Assembly: GCA_030765055.1 (NCBI GenBank)
Contig: CM060950.1
Coordinates: 276,424,256-276,488,255, forward strand
Length of the DNA: 64,000 nucleotides
Direction of reading: 5' to 3'
Source: Mantis religiosa
Taxonomy: Eukaryota; Arthropoda; Insecta; Mantodea; Mantidae
Shown here: one piece after another, positions 10,060 through 20,818 of the stretch
How the letters are laid out: each line of letters starts with the position of its first letter
How positions within the stretch are numbered: the first letter of the stretch is position 1
Position numbers and translations under genes: made by a program
The notes under the pieces: generated by a model
What the model saw: only the letters and a program-made list of their open reading frames with translations
The model's database searches: none
Told to the model about the DNA's origin: nothing

Positions 10060-12797
10060 TAAGGCTGCTACAGGTAAATTGCCGTAGTATTATGAATAAA
10101 ATTGTCGAGTTTTGGAATTTAGTAGAAATATGCAATCCAAGTGTCATTATAGGTACGGAATCATGGCTGAATATTGACATTAATGATTCAGAAGTATTCA
10201 GAACAGATTACAGGGTGTTTAGGAGGGACGGGTTGGAAGGGGAGGGGGAATCTTTATTTGCGCTAAATCAGAGCTAAACAGCAAAGCATTATGGGTAGAA
10301 GAAGAGGTTGAGATTATGGCAATCGAAATTATTGATCAAGCAAACAAAGGGAATAATTTAACAATAATAGCTTGCTATAGACCACCTGGAGAAACTGATT
10401 ATGCTACTCTTCATAAACTAGTGGAGAAAATCTCTTCCGAAGGGGAAAAAAAATGTTATATTAGCAGGGGATCTAAATCTGCCAAATGTAAACTGGGACG
10501 GACAGTTAATAGGAGGTGAAGCTCAAAAGCTCGTTAACTTTCTGGTTTGGGAGCAGGGGTTATTTCAAGTAGTGAAAACTGTTACTCGACAATCAGCATT
10601 ACTGGACGTATTTTTATGCAAACCTGAGTCATTGTTTTCTGCATGCGATGTCTTGAAAGGTATAAGTGACCATCAGTGTGTGCAATTAGACCTAAACTGG
10701 AAAGGGCAGACAAACCGGTTTGAAACGGAACAAGTAATTAGTTGGGATTTCCATAGGGCGAACGGGGAGGCTATCCAAACATTTCTTCGGGAAAAATATG
10801 GGATATTTGTAAAATCTGCCACTAGTGTAAATGAAGCATGGGTTAATTTCAAAACACTTATCCTGGAAACAATTAGAGAACACGTACCTTTTAAAGTTAT
10901 TAAACATAAAGCGGATCCAGAATTTTATACAAAATGTATTAGGAAACTTAAAAGAAAGACTAGGCACGCTTATAATAAAAGGAAGATATCAGAATGGCAT
11001 CTTAACAAATTTAAAGAATTAGCTAAACAATTAAAGACGAAAAGTTGCAAGCGCAGGAACGATTCCTAGATAACGTTTTTAGCGGGACAAATAATTGTTG
11101 GAGATCATTTAACAATTATGTAAAAAGACGCAGGGGAAATAAAGAGAGCATACCAGATTTTAACGTTAATGGGATAGATGTATTAAGTGATAGGGACAAA
11201 GCTAATATATTAAATTCGCATTTTGTATCGGTTTTTCTTAAATCCGACGATAGTTCCGAACAGGAAATTGGGGAGAGTGGAGAAACGATTTTTCAAATAA
11301 TGGCGCCCAAATTACGCAAAAGGATTAAGATGCTGCAAAACCGAAAATCAAGGGGACCAGATAATATACCCACTGAAATATTAAAGCTTGGGGGTGAAGC
11401 CATGATTCCCTATCTAATGCTCTTGTTCAACATGTCAATTAACAACTGTGCCTTACCGGAAGACTGGAAAACAGCTATTATAGTTCCGATTTATAAAGGG
11501 GGTAATAAAACACAAATAAATAATTATCGGCCAGTTAGTCTAACTTCAGTAGTATGTAAATTAATGGAGCATTTAATTGCAGAATATATAAGAGAGGAGT
11601 TGGAAAATAAAAAGTGGTTTAATGAAGCGCAACATGGATTTAGACCTGGGTATTCGTGCGAAAGTCAAATTACTTCATTATTTCAAGATTTGGCAGAGGA
11701 GGTAGATGCAGGGGGAAGAACTGATGCAGTGGTAATTGACTTTTCTAAAGCTTTTGATGTAGTGCCACATAGTTTACTTATTTGTAAGCTAGCTAATACA
11801 GGAATTGACAAACGCGTAGTATTATGGGTTAAACATTTTTTGAAAGGGAGAACGCAAAAAGTTAAAGTAGGTAAAGAGCTGTCCGATAGTGGAACTGTAA
11901 GTTCGGATGTGCCGCAAGGCTCAGTACTAGGGCCTTTACTGTTTCTCATTTTTGTTAATGATATTGCTGTTAATATTAACTGCCAGATAAGGTTGTTTGC
12001 AGACGATTGTATCATTTATAATAAAATTCGGAATACAGTGCATGAAACCGCTCTTCAGGATGATTTAAATGAAATCTGAAATTGGGCTGCGGCTAACAAA
12101 ATGTCAATTAATGCCAAGAAAAGTAAGTCCATTGTTTTTAGTAGAACTAAGGGCAAAATTATTGTTAACTATCACATGGGAGGGGTGCAAATTCCGCAGG
12201 TGGACAGCTGCAAATACTTGGGAGTGTACCTGGCAAGTAATGCTGGATGGGACGAACAAGTAAATTCCACATCTAGGAAAGCGTGGAAGGCATTACATTT
12301 CATAATGCGAATATTGAAAAAGGGGAGCGCTAGGTCCAGGGAAATTGCCTACAAGGCCTTTGTGCGGCCGGTTATGGAATATGGAGTAGCATGCTGGGAC
12401 CCGTATAGAGCTAACCAAATCGATCCATTAGAAAAAATACAGAAGAGGGCAATAAAATTCATAAAAAGAGGCAAGTATTTTGGGCCTATAAAAGGAGATG
12501 AGACTAAATGGGAGTAATTAAGAATTAGGCGTAAAAAAACATAGGTTGGTAGCATTACTCAAAGCTAATGCTGGTGTAAAGGCATGGGTGGACGTTAGTG
12601 TAAGGTTAGATAATCCGGATTATTATGGACGAAACGATCATAGGTATAAAATTAAGGGTATAAGATACAGAACCGACGTAGGAAAATTTTCTTTTGTTAA
12701 TAGAACCATTGAAGAATGGAATGAATTGCCTGTAGCAGTCTTTCAGGGCTGTCCCCTGTCGCTGAAGAATTTTAGAAAAAATCTAGATGGTTTATAG
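10060..12797 (+). pseudogene. CR1/L2-like ORF2: AP-endonuclease and RT, lightly broken (unit B)
   Basis: Endonuclease: LLQVNCRSIMNKI, GTESWLNI, a frameshifted stretch 10260-10500 with LAGDLNLPNVNWDG, then ISDHQCVQLDLNW (10573-11069). RT (11045-12079): SRGPDNIPTEILKL, NNYRPVSLTSVVCKLME, HGFRPGYSCESQ, VVIDFSKAFDVVPHSLL (block A), SSDVPQGSVLGPLLFLIFVND (block B; SSD and SVLG visible) and RLFADDCIIY (block C). One TGA at 12077-12079 interrupts an otherwise same-frame continuation NWAAANKMSINAKKSKSIVF. After a stop at 12515-12517 and a frameshift, the end is seen in 12546-12797. All RT catalytic aspartates are present, so decay is limited to a few lesions. Confidence 0.87.
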
Positions 12798-12979
12798 TTT
12801 AACTTTTGAATTATAATGGTAAATAATATGTAAATAGAGAAGTAATTAGATATGCTTTAAGTGACTAAAGTAAAATAATATCATGTTTGTATTGTTTACT
12901 GTGTTATTGTTGTAAATCTAATATTTGTAATTTGATCTGTATTCTTAACTCTGACACCGGGTAGTACCCAATTGCAGTC

Positions 12980-13475
12980 AATAAATAAATAAATACATAC
13001 ATACATACACACATACATACACACATACACATACATACATACATACATACATACATACATACATACATACATACATACATACATACATACATACATACAT
13101 ACATACATACATACATACATACATACATACATACATACATACATACATACATACATACATACATACATACATACATACATACATACATACATACATACAT
13201 ACATACATACATACATACATACATACATACATACATACATACATACATACATACATACATACATACATACATACATACATACATACATACATACATACAT
13301 ACATACATACATACATACATACATACATACATACATACATACATACATACATACATACATACATACATACATACATACATACATACATACATACATACAT
13401 ACATACATACATACATACATACATACATACATACATACATACATACATACATACATACATACATACATACATACA
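12980..13475. repeat. (AAAT)n tail then (ACAT)n microsatellite 2 (unit B), 496 bp
   Basis: A short AAAT run at the 3' end of the CR1/L2-like element passes into ACAT repeats with a few ACAC units near its start, ending at a SINE. The unit C version is 84 bp (21 repeats) longer. Confidence 0.97.
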
Positions 13476-13706
13476 GCCCGCCTCGGTAGCGTGAATGGCA
13501 GCGTGTCTGCCTCACGTTCAAGAGGTTCCGAGTTCGAATCTTGATCAGGCTATGTTGCCTGGATAAGGTTTTTCCGGGGTTTTCCTTTATCCTTAAAGAC
13601 AAATGTCGGGTAACTCTAAGCTCCATGGTCCCTGGACACATGTGAGCACCATTTCACCCATTTCATTCATCGTCCGATGACTTAACGTTGGAGGACGCAA
13701 AATTAC

Positions 13707-13733
<27 letters not shown>
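13476..13733 (+). mobile_element. tRNA-derived SINE, type A, full length (unit B)
   Basis: The 5' head GCCCGCCTCGGTAGCG carries a pol III A-box-like TAGCGTGAATGG (13487-13498) and a B box AGTTCGAATCT (13531-13541). A tRNA-unrelated body and a 27-A tail (13707-13733) follow. ACAT repeats flank both sides, so it inserted into the microsatellite. Other copies of this family lie at 15805-15922 (truncated) and 20554-20796 (reverse). Confidence 0.88.
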
Positions 13734-13738
<5 letters not shown>

Positions 13739-14563
13739 ACATACGGACGGACAGACAGACGTGTGTACGTATGTATGCGTTTTTTGTTTTTTAATTTATT
13801 TAATATATAGCTACATGCCCCGTTACCTTGGTAACCTTACATGTATTATTTATATAATGCTTTTGCATTTGTAATCGTTACAGCTTGTTTTAGAACAATT
13901 ACAATATTTTTTTATAATCATTGTAAAACGGTATCTTATTAGCTAAGTATCATACTAGCTATAACTTTTTTTAATGTGCAGGGTTTTAATGAATTTTTTA
14001 AAGCTTCTAAAATACTGTGAAATTAATACTTGATTAACTGGCCATGTACCTCCTTCTGATGTTATTTCTCGGATGAGAATAGACCTTTGTAGTTCTGTAT
14101 TAGCACATTCATAAATTAGATGATTGACTGTCTGCTCTGTTGCATGTACAAGTTGGATCGTTTATGATATTAAATCGATGTAAATATGACCTCATTTTTC
14201 CGTGCCCTGTGACCATGGCTGTCATTTTGTTCTTGCTGTAAGTTTTATTCTTAATCTATCTTGAACTGAAGGGAAGTATGATTCAGTTACCGCTCCTTTT
14301 GTGGTGGTAGTCCATCTGATTTGCCATTCTTCTAGCGATGACACTGTTATCGCTGATTTATTAGTAGTTTTGGGAATTTTGTTCATTATTATTTCTCCTT
14401 CAGAAGCTTCTTTTGCTAGTCTGTCTGCTATTTCGTTGCCAGCGGTGCCATTGTGGGCCTTCACCCAGCCGAAGTGTATCATCCACTGTCGTGTGTGTAG
14501 TGCAGCCAGGGTATTCTGAATATCGGCGATTAGTGAGTTGTTTTTCTATTATCTTATACCAGG

Positions 14564-14814
14564 AAAATGAAATGTGTAGTATTTAACGCCCGATTTTACT
14601 ACATACGGCACCGCAGGCGATGACACTGATGATATATGAGATGAAGATGGAGCACCGGTGGAATGAGATGGAGGGGGAAACCGGAGATCCTGGAGAAAAC
14701 CCGCCCCAGCGCCGTGTTGTCCACCACGATTCTCACTTTGCGGTCGCCTGGGATCGAACCCGGGCCGCCTTGGTGAGAGCCGAGCGGTCTAACCACTGAG
14801 CCACGGCGCGGCCC
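14564..14814 (-). mobile_element. tRNA-derived SINE, type B (unit B)
   Basis: On the minus strand the head carries a good A box TGGCTCAGTGG (+ strand 14793-14803) and B box GGGTTCGATCCC (14750-14761), tRNA-Glu-like in wording. It is flanked by near-perfect 12-bp repeats, TCTTATACCAGG (14552-14563) and TCTTATAGCAGG (14815-14826), one mismatch apart. It splits RNase H of the R1-like element. Confidence 0.88.
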
Positions 14815-14925
14815 TCTTATAGCAGGGATAACGTAATATTTCTGTCAGTATAGAATGCAGAATCTCTCTCTTCTTTGGGAAGATCTCCAATATCTTCAAG
14901 TTCCTGTAAGACTTTCCATATGGCC

Positions 14926-15111
14926 AATTTCTCTACCTGGTTATTCGTGCATTTTTGGTGTAATCTGTATTGTAATTAACGAATGAGAACTTGGTGGTGG
15001 TATATCACTTCATCTGCTAATTTCTCCACCTGGTTATTCGTGCATTTTTGGTGTAATCTGTATTGTAATTAACGAATGAGGATTTGGTGGTGGTATATCA
15101 CTTCAGCTGCT
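14926..15111. repeat. 93-bp tandem duplication within R1-like RNase H (unit B)
   Basis: Two adjacent 93-bp copies start at 14926 and 15019 with few differences. Ninety-three is a multiple of three, so on the minus strand it duplicates 31 codons, including the TNNQVEKLA segment that carries an RNase H acidic residue. Confidence 0.88.
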
Positions 15112-15804
15112 CCTACCTTTTCTTCTGAGTTGCTCCCGTCAGAATAGATATCTATGTCATAATTTGTATCTGCTTGTGCTTCTTGAATAGTCCTTTTGTC
15201 TGCGGGATGTTTCCAGCGTCTTGGTTCTAAGGGTGAATCATAATTTTTATCTTCATGAGTTGCATTATATAGTTTAAGTTTGCCATTTATCGTGATGTCT
15301 ATTGGTTTAATGCCAGTTATAATTCAGGAATCTTCAAAAGATGCTGTTCTGTATGCTATAGCTATTTTAATATTTGAAAGCCTTTGGATGCGTTATACTT
15401 TTTAATGTTTGTAGAACTTCATAAATCTTCGTACCACACAGGTGGTACAGAATAGGTTCGAGTGCTCCTTTTTAGATTGTGTACAATGTACCTAGTCCCC
15501 AGCTTAGTTTCGCGTATTTAGACAGTGAATCTGTTAAAGCTATGTATGTGATCGATATGTTTGTTGAATTTGAATCCTTTGTCTATATAAATTCCAAGGT
15601 ATCTCATTTCTTCAACTTGGTTGATTGGATTATTGTTGATGTAAATGTTCATGCTTGTTTTGTGTCTTCTCTTTCTCCGGGTAACGACTAGTACTTTCTA
15701 TTTTGTTTCATTAAACTTAATTTTGTTGTCTTTAGCCCAGCGCTCTATTTTCATTCGCATAATTTTCGGTCTCCATTTCTGTTTTTCCTGTCGTCAAAAC
15801 TAGT

Positions 15805-15922
15805 AACTGTCAGGCAACTCTAAGCTCAATGGACCCTGGACTCATTTGAGCATCATTTCACCCACTTCATTCACTGTGCGATATGATTTAACGGTGGAGG
15901 ATGTAAATTATATATAAAAAAG
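15805..15922 (+). mobile_element. 5'-truncated SINE type A inside R1-like RT (unit B)
   Basis: Only the last ~118 bp of the SINE-A body is present: the stretch AACTCTAAGCTC...GGACCCTGGAC through to an A-rich tail. Direct repeats AAACTAGT flank it at 15797-15804 and 15923-15930. It lacks the pol III boxes. Confidence 0.82.
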
Positions 15923-16299
15923 AAACTAGTCAGTCATCCGCAAAGGCGATTACCTCAGTGTTCTTTTTGTGTAATTTAACTGTAGGAGAGTATTGTAAAG
16001 AATATTCCAGAATCCGGGGCCACAGCTTGAAACTTGTGGGCATCCTTTTTACGCCTGTTTTTCGATTCTATACCCGATGGTGCCTAAACTTGCTTTTCTG
16101 TCTCTGAAGTAGTCCCGGGTCAGTGCATATAAGCTTTTAGGGCAGTTCACTTGTCTTAAGTTTCTCAGGATGCCTAGCCACCATGCTGCATCAAAAGTTC
16201 CCTGAACGTCTAAACTGATCAGAGCTATATATTTATTTTCCTTGAGGTTTTCTAGTACGTAGTTTATTCACTGCCATCAGCGCATCTACTGTACTGGGA

Positions 16300-18010
16300 C
16301 TTCGGGGTCAGACTTCACCGAGTAAACATCACAAGATCGACCACTGGAAGAACGCCGAACCAGCGCACCTTCCCGGCCGTGGGAAAGAAGAACACTGCAA
16401 AGAAGACCAGCCAGGCAGCAGCCACCGCAGCCCACGCTTGCCAGCTCTCGTGCACCGTCTCCCGATTCACTGCAGGGCTCTGCAGATGAAGGGGAGCCGC
16501 TCGATGGGCCTACCGGGAGATTCTGGGCCAACGCCTCTACTCGGAGGCCAACCACTCACGCCGCACTCCCCGAACCTGCGCCTAGCACTCCGCAGCCATC
16601 GTCCCTTCTTAGCCCCTTCAGGCCAGAGCTACCAGCTGCAGCAGCCATGCAACCAGTGGTGCCTTCATCTCCAGTCGCACCCTATCGCGCCACCAGCCAG
16701 CCAGTGACCCTGACCTACACTGAAGCCGCATCTGCCGCAGACCGACGCCCACCCTCGCCTCCTACAGCTGCTGGGCCAACAAAGCCCGCATCCAGGGAGC
16801 CCTACACTACATCACCGGGCCACCTAACCACATTCAGCCCCATCATCCGTGGAGCACCCAGGAACGTGCCAACATGGTTCATACTTAACGCCACCCTACT
16901 CCGGTGGCCCTCTGCACTCAGAGCCTACCGTCTCCGAACACGCCACATAATCTCTCAGCTAGTCCGACTGCACTTCTCTGACAGCACCCTCTTCGAAGCG
17001 GCCTTGACGACGGGCCTGCCCTTATTAGGGCGGCTGCTCAAAACCGAGGCCTGCTGAGTGGTACTCCAACTACCATGTCGGCGATGCTGCAGCTACGGAC
17101 ACGCCGCCGAGAACTGCACTGCTCGACCCGGTGTCACTATTGCGGCTCTCCAACGCTGACTGGGCAGTGCAGACACCACGACCTCCGCCGCCGCCACCAC
17201 CGGTACTGCGCCACCTGCAATGGCCATGGTCACTTCACAGGCTAGGTGCAGTGCCCACGTGGCGACCACCGGCGGACTTCGGGAACGCCGCCTTCAGCCC
17301 CAATCCATCACCTATCTGCACCACCTGCAATGACCGCCGCCCCTGGAGAGGATTTGAGGGACACGTTGAATGCCCTCCAGCGAGAAACCCAAAACATCAT
17401 CAGACGCCTCTCAGACATAGAAGCGACAATCACCACGGCCACAGCAGACTCCAGAGATAAACTACGAGAAATTCACGCCGAAGTCCTCAGCATAGGACCC
17501 AGACTCACATCGCTAGAACACGCATCCACAACAGCAGCCGCCAGCAACCACAGCAGCACACTCGACCATCTACAAAGACATGCTGAACTTCACACCACCA
17601 GCACTACATCCCTTACAGATCGCCGGGATCGACTTAAGCAGCTTATCCAGCAAATACGTCACGATGAAGTCCTCGCCTCCATCACCAGGAAACTGGCTCG
17701 AATGGAGGAGAAGCACGTGCAGCTCGAAGCCAAAATCAACAAGATACACCATACTGCCACTGAAGACATCCCAGCCCTACTCCATTCAACTAACGCCAGC
17801 CTGCAGCACATCACAAAGCCAACCGAGCTAACTGCTAATCATCCTAGCAACACTACGTACTCCTCACACACCAGCCACGCTCCAGCTGCTACAGTCTGCT
17901 CTGCTGAAGCCAGATCAAGACAATACTGCGCCGAAACTCCTAATGCTTGTCTATCCTGCAAAGAATTTGTGCGCATCCTATGTACAAGCAACCATCATGC
18001 CAATCAATAA
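16300..18010 (+). pseudogene. Gag-like coding region of the gag-only element (unit B)
   Basis: In pieces, the protein has a Pro/Ala/Ser-rich N-terminal half (16300-16800), a domain with SALRAYRLRTRHIISQL and EAALTTGLPLLGRLL (to 17057), and a Cys/His cluster: CRRCCSYGHAAENC, CHYCGSPTLTGQC and CATCNGHGHFTG (17070-17260, two frames). A C-terminal half (17246-18010) follows, rich in heptad-like helices such as EIHAEVLSIGPRLTSLEHA and ITRKLARMEEKHVQLEAKI. The knuckle region has a frameshift and a TAG. The right-flank homologue (57337-57831) shares EVLNLGPYLTNLEEA, so the reading is a protein family and not chance. No enzyme domain is seen. Confidence 0.75.
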
Positions 18011-18055
18011 ACAATGCGTCTAAATTCCTTTATTAAATCCCTGCAACCTCCCGGG

Positions 18056-18124
18056 CTGCTGTCATGGCCTTTGTCATGGCAGCAGGCCGACAAAGATGCG
18101 CCCTTTTCGCCCATTGGCGAAAAG
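18056..18124 (+). other. Two hairpins in the 3' region of the gag-only element (unit B)
   Basis: Hairpin 1: CTGCTGTCATG (18056-18066) pairs with CATGGCAGCAG (18075-18085), 11 bp with one G-T wobble and an 8-nt loop. Hairpin 2: CTTTTCGCC (18103-18111) pairs perfectly with GGCGAAAAG (18116-18124) around CATT. The homologue at 58270-58350 has weaker but similarly placed inverted repeats (GCTATGG/CCATAGC). They could be RNA signals for reverse transcription in trans. Confidence 0.7.
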
Positions 18125-19416
18125 TTAATGTTCACGTACTAACGGGAGTGCTCAGTGGAATCCCAACAAGCCACGTCCACTCTCCTACCCAAACCACCGC
18201 TCTTTACCACCAATACCTGAAAAAATCTACTGTACTCCTCTGCGGTGTGAATCCGTATTGTCGGTTACTAAACAGACCATTTGTGTGCATATGATGGAGT
18301 ATCCGATCGATCAATAATTTCTCTAGTACTTTTCCACCTATGTTGATTAAACTGATTGGTCGATACTTTGTAACGCCTTTGCTCGTTTCTTTGCCCGGTT
18401 TATTATAGGAGTTATAAGCGATCTCTTCAATAGCTTTGGATAGTAACCATTTTTGAGACAGATGGTGTATAGCCCAGTGAAGGAAAGTGGAAGCCGTTGA
18501 AAAAACCTTAAGAGGACATCGCTGGTTAATCCATCCTCTCCTGGTGTCTTGTTGGGGTCGAAATGATGAAGTGCCCTCTCAACTTCCTCCTTTGTAAACT
18601 CAACGTCGTTCTTAGTACGCAAAGGTTCTTATATTTCTCTTCTTAGCTATGCATGATGTTCATTGTCATTGAGCGTATCATAATCTGGTGTGAAGTGATG
18701 TACCATTTGATTTAAAGTGTCCTCTGTGTCAGCTTTCCCATCTTCAGTCTTGATAGTTGTGAGTATGCTTTTCCTTTTGAGTTTCCACGCTGAAATATTA
18801 TACACAAAGTGCCAAGAGTTGGCTTGGTCCGTACTACTGCAAAATTTCTCCCAATATTCTATTTTGCTTGTGATCATTTTCTGCTGGTAAGTCCGATTAG
18901 CTTCTAAGAACATATGTTTCCTTTTTGCCTTAATTCTTCGTTGTTGAAGGTTCTTTGATACCGGCGCCGGAGTGCGTTTATTCTCTTCCTCATTATTGTA
19001 AGTTGTGGGCTCCGCCATGGTACTGACTTACCTTCTTCTTCTTTCATTTTCCCGTATGTCTAAGGCAATGTTCCTCTCGCAGTCGATGTACCTGTAGTGT
19101 AAAACACTTTTCCTTTATATGTTACTTCGATTACCACGTAGTCTTCATCTGAAAACTGTCTTATTAATGTGGCATCAATATTATGGCTGTTAATTATTAC
19201 GGCTGTTCTTCGCCTTTGGTCAGCGCATTCATACGTTTTCATTGATAAAGGAATTCCTGCGAGTTTGTTCTTAAGTGTATATGGCTCCTGTACGCAGGTT
19301 ATGTTGATATGTTTTTCATTTATTAGCTGTATTAAATTATTAGTGGCTGTTCGGGAATGTTGTACATTTATCTGAAAGAAGTTCAGGCTGTTATTACCCA
19401 TGTTAGTAATCGATGT

Positions 19417-20540
19417 TTAGTTGGTACCTCCGTAACACTGATAACATGGGCAACCAGTGCTGAGCGCAGAGTGATTCACGTCAACAGTACTCTCGTTGTT
19501 GTATTTAGCGTAAGTTATGCAATTGATACATTTGTAATTTTCTGTTGGAGTTCGGCACTCCCTTAGCATATGTTATCCTCAGCGCTTTGGACAGGTTTGC
19601 TTGCCTTGGCAGTCCTGTCCACGATGATTAAATTTGGAGCACTTAAAGCAGCGGCTAACTTTAATGTAGTCGTCCCAAACGCACATGTTCCAGCCAAGTT
19701 TAAGCTTCTTTCCTAGTATCTGTCTTCTAGCGGTTGCACTAAGTTCCACAACTAAGTTTCTATTTTTCTTCCTATCAAGAAATTCAAATACTGGCTTCAA
19801 ATCTGCTTCATGGCTATGCAGTTCTACGTTTCGCGAAGTCAAAGCTTCCGCCACATTTTCCATTTTTATCTCATCCCCGACATTAAAAATGATAATTCTT
19901 GGATATAATTTCTTATTCGCTGCCGGTTCTAATTCTGCACCACATTTATCGTTAATTGTTTTACAGATGACTTCCGCTTCTTCTTTGTTGGACGACTCTA
20001 TCATGATCTGACCATTTCCTAGTGTTTTGCACGATTTAACACCCACTTTCATATCCACGGGGTCAATTTTAGATTTAACTAGCGACCATGTGTACTCAGT
20101 ACTTTGGTTCTTTTTGCTTTTCAGGAATAATTTGTACGTGATTTCATTCTTCACAGTTGTGTGTGTAGTGTTTAACGCCCGCTGTTACTACATACGGCAC
20201 CGCAGGCGATGACACTGATGATACATGAGATGAAGATGGAGCACCGGTGGAATGAGATGGCGGGGGAAACCGGATATCCCGGAGAAAACCCGCCCCAGTG
20301 CCTTGTTGTCCACCACAAATCTCACTTTGCGGTCGCCTGGGATCGAACCCGGGCCGCCTTGCTGAGAGCCAAGTGGTCTAACCACTGAGCCACGGCGCGG
20401 CCACTTCTTCACAGTTGGCAAACCCCTTAGGGCGTTCGAGTAACTCCTCCCACCAGCAGGTGTCACTCCCTCCAAGAGGTATGTTGCAGCTGTGCTCGTT
20501 GCTCCAGCTGCTTCAACAGATGGCGCAGGCACCCAAGTGG
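19417..20540 (-). pseudogene. R1/LOA-like ORF1 (Gag-like, zinc knuckles), split by a SINE (unit B)
   Basis: The frame is open from the 5' truncation point with no ATG, through SYSNALRGLPTVK (20532-20420). It is then broken by the SINE-B at 20160-20404 and resumes as NEITYKLFLKSKK to 19579. The first CCHC knuckle is CFKCSKFNHRGQDC. The second has lost a cysteine and gained two stops (CPKR*G*HMLREC). A third Cys-rich segment (YKCINCITYAKY...GCPCYQC) ends at TAA 19417-19419, 16 nt before the ORF2 ATG. It would have been an RNA-binding chaperone of the retrotransposon particle. Confidence 0.83.
20160..20404 (-). mobile_element. tRNA-derived SINE, type B, inside R1-like ORF1 (unit B)
   Basis: It has the same family head (A and B boxes on -) as the copy at 14564-14814. 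A perfect 13-bp duplication TTCTTCACAGTTG flanks it (20147-20159 and 20405-20417). Confidence 0.92.
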
Positions 20541-20553
20541 ATGTAAGTGCGTG

Positions 20554-20796
20554 TTTTTTTCTTTGTAGTTTACGTCCTCCAACGTTAAGTCATATCGGAC
20601 GATGGATGAAATTGATGAAATGATGCTCAAATGAATCTGGGGTTCATGGAGCTTAGAGTTACCTGACATTCGTCTATCAGGATAAGGGAAAACCCCGGAA
20701 AAACCTTATCCAGGTAACTCACTCTAACCGAGTTTCGAACTCAGGACATCTTGAACGTCAGGCAGACATGCTACCACTACGCTACCGAGGCGGGCG
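20554..20796 (-). mobile_element. tRNA-derived SINE, type A, reverse orientation (unit B)
   Basis: The reverse complement of the SINE-A head (CTACCGAGGCGGGC) ends near 20795. Its flanks are ATGTAAGTGCGTG (20541-20553) and ATGTATGTGTGTG (20797-20809): an 11/13 direct repeat that is itself an ACAY-type microsatellite on the minus strand. Confidence 0.85.
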
Positions 20797-20818
20797 ATGT
20801 ATGTGTGTGTGAATGTGC

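Larger units (their letters stand above)
9551..12979 (+). mobile_element. CR1/L2-like non-LTR element, 5'-truncated (unit B)
   Basis: Starting directly at the edge of (ACAT)n, the element holds the C-terminal part of an SGNH-esterase-type ORF1 and a full ORF2 with endonuclease and RT, but no RNase H. ORF2 is followed by an AT-rich 3'UTR (12798-12979) and a short (AAAT)n tail that passes into a second (ACAT)n array. An esterase-type ORF1, an RT without RNase H and a short tandem 3' tail are characters of the CR1/L2 group. It seems to have landed inside a pre-existing ACAT array. Confidence 0.87.
16296..18224 (+). mobile_element. 'Gag-only' retroposon, 1,929 bp, nested in R1-like RT (unit B)
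   Basis: It is bounded by a perfect 12-bp duplication ATCTACTGTACT at 16284-16295 and 18225-18236 and ends in a short A run. Inside is a proline-rich, zinc-knuckle Gag-like coding region and a 3' part with AATAAA (18005-18010), but no RT, endonuclease or RNase H. A longer relative lies at about 56323-58432. It looks like a family mobilised in trans by another LINE; the donor is not identified. Confidence 0.82.
13955..19401 (-). pseudogene. R1/LOA-like ORF2: endonuclease remnant, RT, RNase H, heavily interrupted (unit B)
   Basis: The endonuclease N-terminus (MGNNSLNFFQINVQHSRTA; ITCVQEPYTLKNK) starts at 19401 but is cut short near 19060. It joins almost directly to the linker, so the GDxN and SDH blocks are missing. 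RT fingers lie at 18231-18622 (PNKTPGEDGLTSDVLLRF; KYRPISLINIGGKVLEKLL; QYGFTPQRSTVD). After the gag-only insertion, block A (ALISLDVQGTFDAAWW) and block B resume at 16280-15960; then come a truncated SINE and YLGIYIDKGFKFNKHI. RNase H follows with a 93-bp duplication around CTNNQVEKLAI and, past another SINE, WVKAHNGTAGNEIADRLAKEA (14222-14482). The end reads CTCN, HLIYEC and TWPVNQVLISQYF, with TAG at 13955-13957. Confidence 0.82.
13780..20540 (-). mobile_element. R1/LOA-like non-LTR element with four nested insertions (unit B)
   Basis: On the minus strand this element has a Gag-like ORF1 (5'-truncated near 20540), ORF2 with endonuclease remnant, RT, RNase H and a CCHC-like end, and an A-rich 3' end near 13780 abutting ACAY-type repeats. 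Four insertions interrupt it: SINE-B at 20160-20404, a gag-only element at 16296-18224, a truncated SINE-A at 15805-15922 and SINE-B at 14564-14814. The RT wording (SLDVQGTFDAAWW, KGCPQVSSCGPGFWN) and the knuckle set in ORF1 fit the R1/LOA group; the exact clade is uncertain. Confidence 0.83.

Noticed and set aside
8537..13475. CRISPR-like array
   Set aside because: The repeats are continuous 4-bp units without spacers, in a eukaryotic context.
13476..13560. Possible functional tRNA genes at SINE heads (also near 14740-14814, 20330-20404, 20700-20796)
   Set aside because: A and B boxes are present, but the cloverleaf is imperfect and each is followed by a SINE body, tail and target duplication.
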